Part shown: positions 29,471 to 32,304 of the stretch, one piece after another | Layout: every line of letters begins with the position of its first letter | How positions within the stretch are numbered: the stretch's first letter is position 1 | Source: Clostridia bacterium | GTDB taxonomy: Bacteria; Bacillota; Clostridia; Peptostreptococcales; Anaerovoracaceae | Length of the DNA: 32,304 nt | Assembly: GCA_024403135.1 (NCBI GenBank) | Contig: JAKSSK010000012.1 | Location: 1-32,304 of the forward strand | Reading direction: 5' to 3' | Translations under genes and position numbers: made by a program | Notes under the pieces: model-generated | The model's input: only the letters and a program-made list of their open reading frames with translations | What the model was told of the DNA's origin: nothing | The model's database searches: none

Positions 29471-30815
29471 CTTTTAATTCATTAAAACTCTTTTTAGTTA
29501 TGTTGTATCTACACATTGCAATCATAGATAGAACCATGAATATGGCTGGTATGATCGTAATGGAATTTTCAATCCAAAGTAGAGCCTGGCTTGGTTGTGT
29601 TGCTAGGTCTCCATTAAAGCCTGCTAGCTGCAGGATAATTCCAAGTATCTGAGCTCCCAGGGCCGATGCTATGGCCTCTGTCAGTCCCTGAAATGATACT
29701 ATGCTTCCCTGTCTCATCTTACCGTTTACCTTAAGGTCGTACTCGCAGATATCGTAGTACATGGCTGGTACTATCTGCCAGTATGTTCCCGTTGCAGTTA
29801 CGGTTATCATGATGAAGACGTAAACCATTAGAAGGCTTGGAATTCCAAAGATTCTAAAGGCAAGAACTGCGATGGTTACAAAGGTCATGCATAGAAAATA
29901 GCAGGTCCTCTTGTCGGTCTTTAGGGCTATCATGTTTATAAGGGGAATTACCACAATTCCAGATAAGCTCCTAACCATCATGGCTATTGATACATGTCCT
30001 GGGTCCATGCCAAAGTTATATGTTACAAAGTATACCAAATCTGACACGAACATGATGTAGGATATTAGAAATAGCAGGGATACGGATAATAAAGCCCTCA
30101 TTGGTCTAAGCTTAAGTAGCTCTAAATATTCTCCGAAGATTTCCTTTAGATTAATATTAATCTTCTTGCCAAGTTCCTCTTCCTTTACCACATCCTTATC
30201 CTTTGATACCGCAACAGTAATCCATATGGAAATGCTGGCTAAGGTTCCTACAACTAGTCCTGTAATTGACCAGGCTACTTTGGTTGTAAGGCCAGTGTTT
30301 TCAAGGAATTCAACCAGTAGCGGTGGTACTACCATTGCAAGTACTGTTCCTGCCATATTGCCGAATGATGCGAATGACCTTAGGGATGTTCTCTCGTCGT
30401 AGTCCGATGTGTACTCTGCTCCTAGAGCTAGGTACGGAACGAAATATCCAGTATAGGATAGCCAAAACACTATTAAAATTGCTCCGTAATATATTGGCTT
30501 GATGAAAGGAACTATGTCTAGGGCCGTAAACAGTAGAAATGTGGATACTAAAAGTGGGAAGGCCATTATGAACATGAACGGTCTCCTCTTGCCCCACCTG
30601 GTCATGGCGTGATCTGTAACATAGCCTATGATCGGATTAAACACCGCGTTAAAGACTGCGCCAAGTGCTGTAATTGTACCTGCTATAGCTGGCTCTATTC
30701 CTGCAACCGTAGTTAAAAAGAAGATCAGGAATGTGCCTGTAAGGGTGTATACAGCAGCATCTCCAGCTCCTGCCGATGCGTATCCGATTTTTGTCTTTAC
30801 CGATAATCTTTCCAT
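29451..30815 (-). CDS. GPH-family (MelB-like) cation symporter
   Basis: 454 residues, about 12 membrane segments. It resembles the glycoside-pentoside-hexuronide:cation symporters: N-terminal KIGYASAGAGD, PIIGYVTDHAMTRWGKRRPFM in loop 2-3, and later PAMYYDICEYDLKVNGKMRQG. It uses Na+ or H+ to import a sugar or glucuronide; the substrate is not readable and no glycosidase is nearby. Start ATG 30815 is chosen; a TTG at 30836 is inside the etf terminator. No ribosome-binding site and no clear promoter are visible, so how it is expressed is open. Confidence 0.88.
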   Translation of the reverse strand: MERLSVKTKIGYASAGAGDAAVYTLTGTFLIFFLTTVAGIEPAIAGTITALGAVFNAVFNPIIGYVTDHAMTRWGKRRPFMFIMAFPLLVSTFLLFTALDIVPFIKPIYYGAILIVFWLSYTGYFVPYLALGAEYTSDYDERTSLRSFASFGNMAGTVLAMVVPPLLVEFLENTGLTTKVAWSITGLVVGTLASISIWITVAVSKDKDVVKEEELGKKININLKEIFGEYLELLKLRPMRALLSVSLLFLISYIMFVSDLVYFVTYNFGMDPGHVSIAMMVRSLSGIVVIPLINMIALKTDKRTCYFLCMTFVTIAVLAFRIFGIPSLLMVYVFIMITVTATGTYWQIVPAMYYDICEYDLKVNGKMRQGSIVSFQGLTEAIASALGAQILGIILQLAGFNGDLATQPSQALLWIENSITIIPAIFMVLSMIAMCRYNITKKSFNELKEELKDL

Positions 30816-30821
30816 AGTTAG

Positions 30822-30848
30822 AAAAAGACGGGACAACTAGGTCCCGTC
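30822..30848 (-). terminator. Terminator of the etf operon
   Basis: GACGGGAC (30827-30834) pairs perfectly with GTCCCGTC (30841-30848) around six bases, followed on the minus strand by five T. It ends only seven bases before the ATG of the GPH transporter. Confidence 0.9.
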
Positions 30849-30873
30849 ATATTAAGCATAAACTTTCAACTAA

Positions 30874-32175
30874 TTATTTAGTGCTTGCATCGTAAAGTGC
30901 TTCAGCGTTATCCCATTCAGCGATGATTTCAGGGATTACCTTGTAAAGGTCACCAACGATACCGTAGTCTGCTACTTCGAAGATTGGAGCATCAGCATCC
31001 TTGTTGATAGCTACGATTAAATCTGAAGTTTGCATACCAGCTAAGTGTTGAATAGCACCTGAGATACCACATGCGAAGTAGATCTTAGGCTTTACAGTTG
31101 TACCAGTTTGTCCAACTTGGTGTGAGTGGTCAATCCAACCAGCATCTACAGCTGCTCTGGAAGCTCCAACAACTCCGCCAACCTTGTCAGCGAACTTCTT
31201 GATTAATTCGAATCCTGAAGCATCTCCAAGACCTCTTCCGCCTGAGCAGATGATATCAGCGTCAGTTAATGATACCATTTCCTTAGCTGACTTAACGATG
31301 TTCTTAATTGTGATGTGGATATCTTCTTCAGTTAAGTCTGGCTTAACGTTTACGATTTCACCCTTTGCACCAGCAACTGGTTCTAATTTTTGCATTACGC
31401 CAGGTCTTACTGTTGACATTTGTGGTCTAGTCTTAGGGCAAATGATAGTAGCCATTAGGTTACCACCGAATGCAGGTCTAGTTTGCTTGATACCAGTGTT
31501 AGTATCGTTAGGGTCTAGAGTTGAAGTGTCAAGAGTAGTGTTTGCCTTAGCGAATTCGATGTACTTAGAAACCTTAACGTCTAGGTGAGTACAGTCTGCA
31601 GTAAGACCAGTATTACATCTAGCAGCGATTCTTGGAGCTAAGTCTCTACCAATGTGAGTAGCACCGTAAAGAACGATTTCTGGCTTGTATTCATCGATAG
31701 CTTGCTTGATAGCCTTTGTATAACCATCAGTAGTGTAGTTCTTTAGTAATGGATGTTGAATCATGTAAACCTTTTCAGCACCGTATGCGAAACATTCGTC
31801 TGCTAAGTGGTCGATTCCATCACCAACTAATACTGCACAAATTTGAGTGTCTTCTGAAATATCCTTAGCAAGTTTCTTACCTTCGCCTAGTAATTCTAGA
31901 GCAACGTTCATTAACTTGCCATCTCTTTGTTCTGCATATACCCAAATGTGCTTGTAAGCTGAAAGGTCAGCACCGAAGTCTTGAGCCTTTTCCTTGATAG
32001 CACCAAACTTACATGCAGTTAAGCATTGGTTACAGAATGAGCACTTTGAGTTTACTTTAGCAACTCTCTTTAATTTATTACCATCATATGGTTCATATTC
32101 GAAAGCGTCGTATGGACATGACTTGAAACATAATCCACAACCTGTACATTTATCTTTTAAAATTTCAATTGCCAT
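30874..32175 (-). CDS. etfA: Electron-transfer flavoprotein alpha subunit with N-terminal 2[4Fe-4S] ferredoxin domain
   Basis: 433 residues against about 320 for ordinary EtfA. Residues 1-60 form a ferredoxin with Cys10, 13, 16, 20 and Cys45, 48, 51, 55. After that comes the EtfA N-domain (about 72-290) and the FAD domain with [24 protein letters not shown] and [13 protein letters not shown]. EtfA proteins with such an extension occur in anaerobe complexes such as caffeyl-CoA reductase (CarE) and lactate dehydrogenase of Acetobacterium, tied to flavin-based bifurcation. The dehydrogenase partner is not in the window. Downstream of etfB, with GGGAGGAG before the ATG. Confidence 0.95.
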   Translation of the reverse strand: MAIEILKDKCTGCGLCFKSCPYDAFEYEPYDGNKLKRVAKVNSKCSFCNQCLTACKFGAIKEKAQDFGADLSAYKHIWVYAEQRDGKLMNVALELLGEGKKLAKDISEDTQICAVLVGDGIDHLADECFAYGAEKVYMIQHPLLKNYTTDGYTKAIKQAIDEYKPEIVLYGATHIGRDLAPRIAARCNTGLTADCTHLDVKVSKYIEFAKANTTLDTSTLDPNDTNTGIKQTRPAFGGNLMATIICPKTRPQMSTVRPGVMQKLEPVAGAKGEIVNVKPDLTEEDIHITIKNIVKSAKEMVSLTDADIICSGGRGLGDASGFELIKKFADKVGGVVGASRAAVDAGWIDHSHQVGQTGTTVKPKIYFACGISGAIQHLAGMQTSDLIVAINKDADAPIFEVADYGIVGDLYKVIPEIIAEWDNAEALYDASTK

Positions 32176-32193
32176 TGTGTATTCTCCTCCCTA

Positions 32194-32304
32194 TTAGATT
32201 GCGTGCTTGCCCTTTAAGTTAATTAGTAACTTTTGAGCGATATCGTGGTTGTCATCACCGTCAATCATTTGGCCCTTGCCCTTAGGAGCAGGAGTGAATG
32301 ATCT
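32194..32304 (-). CDS. etfB: Electron-transfer flavoprotein beta subunit, C-terminal end only
   Basis: The last 36 codons of a gene that continues beyond the window. The reading RSFTPAPKGKGQMIDG is the typical EtfB C-terminal segment, followed by a helix ending in KGKHAI. The stop TAA at 32194 is 18 bases upstream of the etfA start, the normal etfB-etfA order. Confidence 0.85.
   Translation of the reverse strand, partial: RSFTPAPKGKGQMIDGDDNHDIAQKLLINLKGKHAI

Overview
The window suggests a low-GC Gram-positive anaerobe of the Clostridia. The grounds are the gene neighbourhoods (ylxM-ffh-rpsP-khpA-rimM-trmD; yggS-sepF-yggT-divIVA; yicC-gmk-rpoZ), a methionine T-box leader, a CIRCE/HrcA operator, RqcH, teichoic-acid-type enzymes, and an electron-transfer flavoprotein alpha subunit carrying a ferredoxin domain. 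I cannot name genus or species. Almost everything is chromosomal core. I see no insertion sequence, prophage block or CRISPR array.

Layout. 1-667: a minus-strand tRNA operon (Met, Val, Asp, His, Gln, Cys, then a second His cut by the window edge) behind a strong promoter. 676-2375: an NhaC-family transporter under a Met-type T-box, best read as the methionine transporter MetT. 2361-3035: sfsA, divergent from lgt-ychF (+). 4987-5485: an Hsp20 chaperone with a CIRCE operator. 5496-11187: a compact Tad-like type IV pilus operon on the minus strand: a phage-type protein, CpaB/SAF, TadZ-like, TadA, TadB, TadC, two tandem 49-residue pilin-like proteins, two larger pseudopilin-like proteins, then a separately promoted membrane protein. 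11226-13222: a small membrane protein, yicC, gmk and rpoZ. 13206-15203: rqcH and a 35-residue CxxC/CxxC microprotein, both plus strand. 15190-20385: HlyD-like, yggS, sepF, yggT, divIVA, lspA, rluD and a flavin-reductase-like gene, a division and envelope cluster. 20388-23900: the SRP/ribosome maturation operon without rplS. 23913-24168: an intergenic stretch rich in inverted repeats that no gene explains. 24170-28892: a CDP-glycerol-type polymerase, a nucleotidyltransferase, an LCP ligase and thrS in one operon. 28881-30848: maf convergent with a GPH-family sugar symporter. 30874-32304: etfA with a ferredoxin domain, and the tail of etfB.

How the genes work together. Lgt (lipidation) and LspA (signal-peptide removal) form the lipoprotein pathway from two separate operons. 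CDP-glycerol transferase, nucleotidyltransferase and LCP ligase are consistent with making an anionic wall polymer and attaching it to peptidoglycan. SepF, DivIVA and YggT serve septum and pole assembly. Ffh, YlxM, bS16, RimM, TrmD, KhpA, ThrRS, YchF and RqcH serve translation, secretion and ribosome rescue.

Most unusual observations: (1) five genes (sfsA, the 75-residue membrane gene, gmk, the HlyD-like gene, maf) have a -10-like hexamer six to eight bases before the ATG and no Shine-Dalgarno, suggesting leaderless mRNAs; (2) maf and the GPH transporter overlap tail to tail in a perfect 26-bp palindrome that encodes Glu-Leu-Lys-Asp-Leu-stop on both strands and looks like a two-way terminator; (3) the pilus operon is minimal and its pilins atypical; (4) the structured intergenic region near 24 kb; (5) the promoter-bearing zinc-knuckle microprotein gene.
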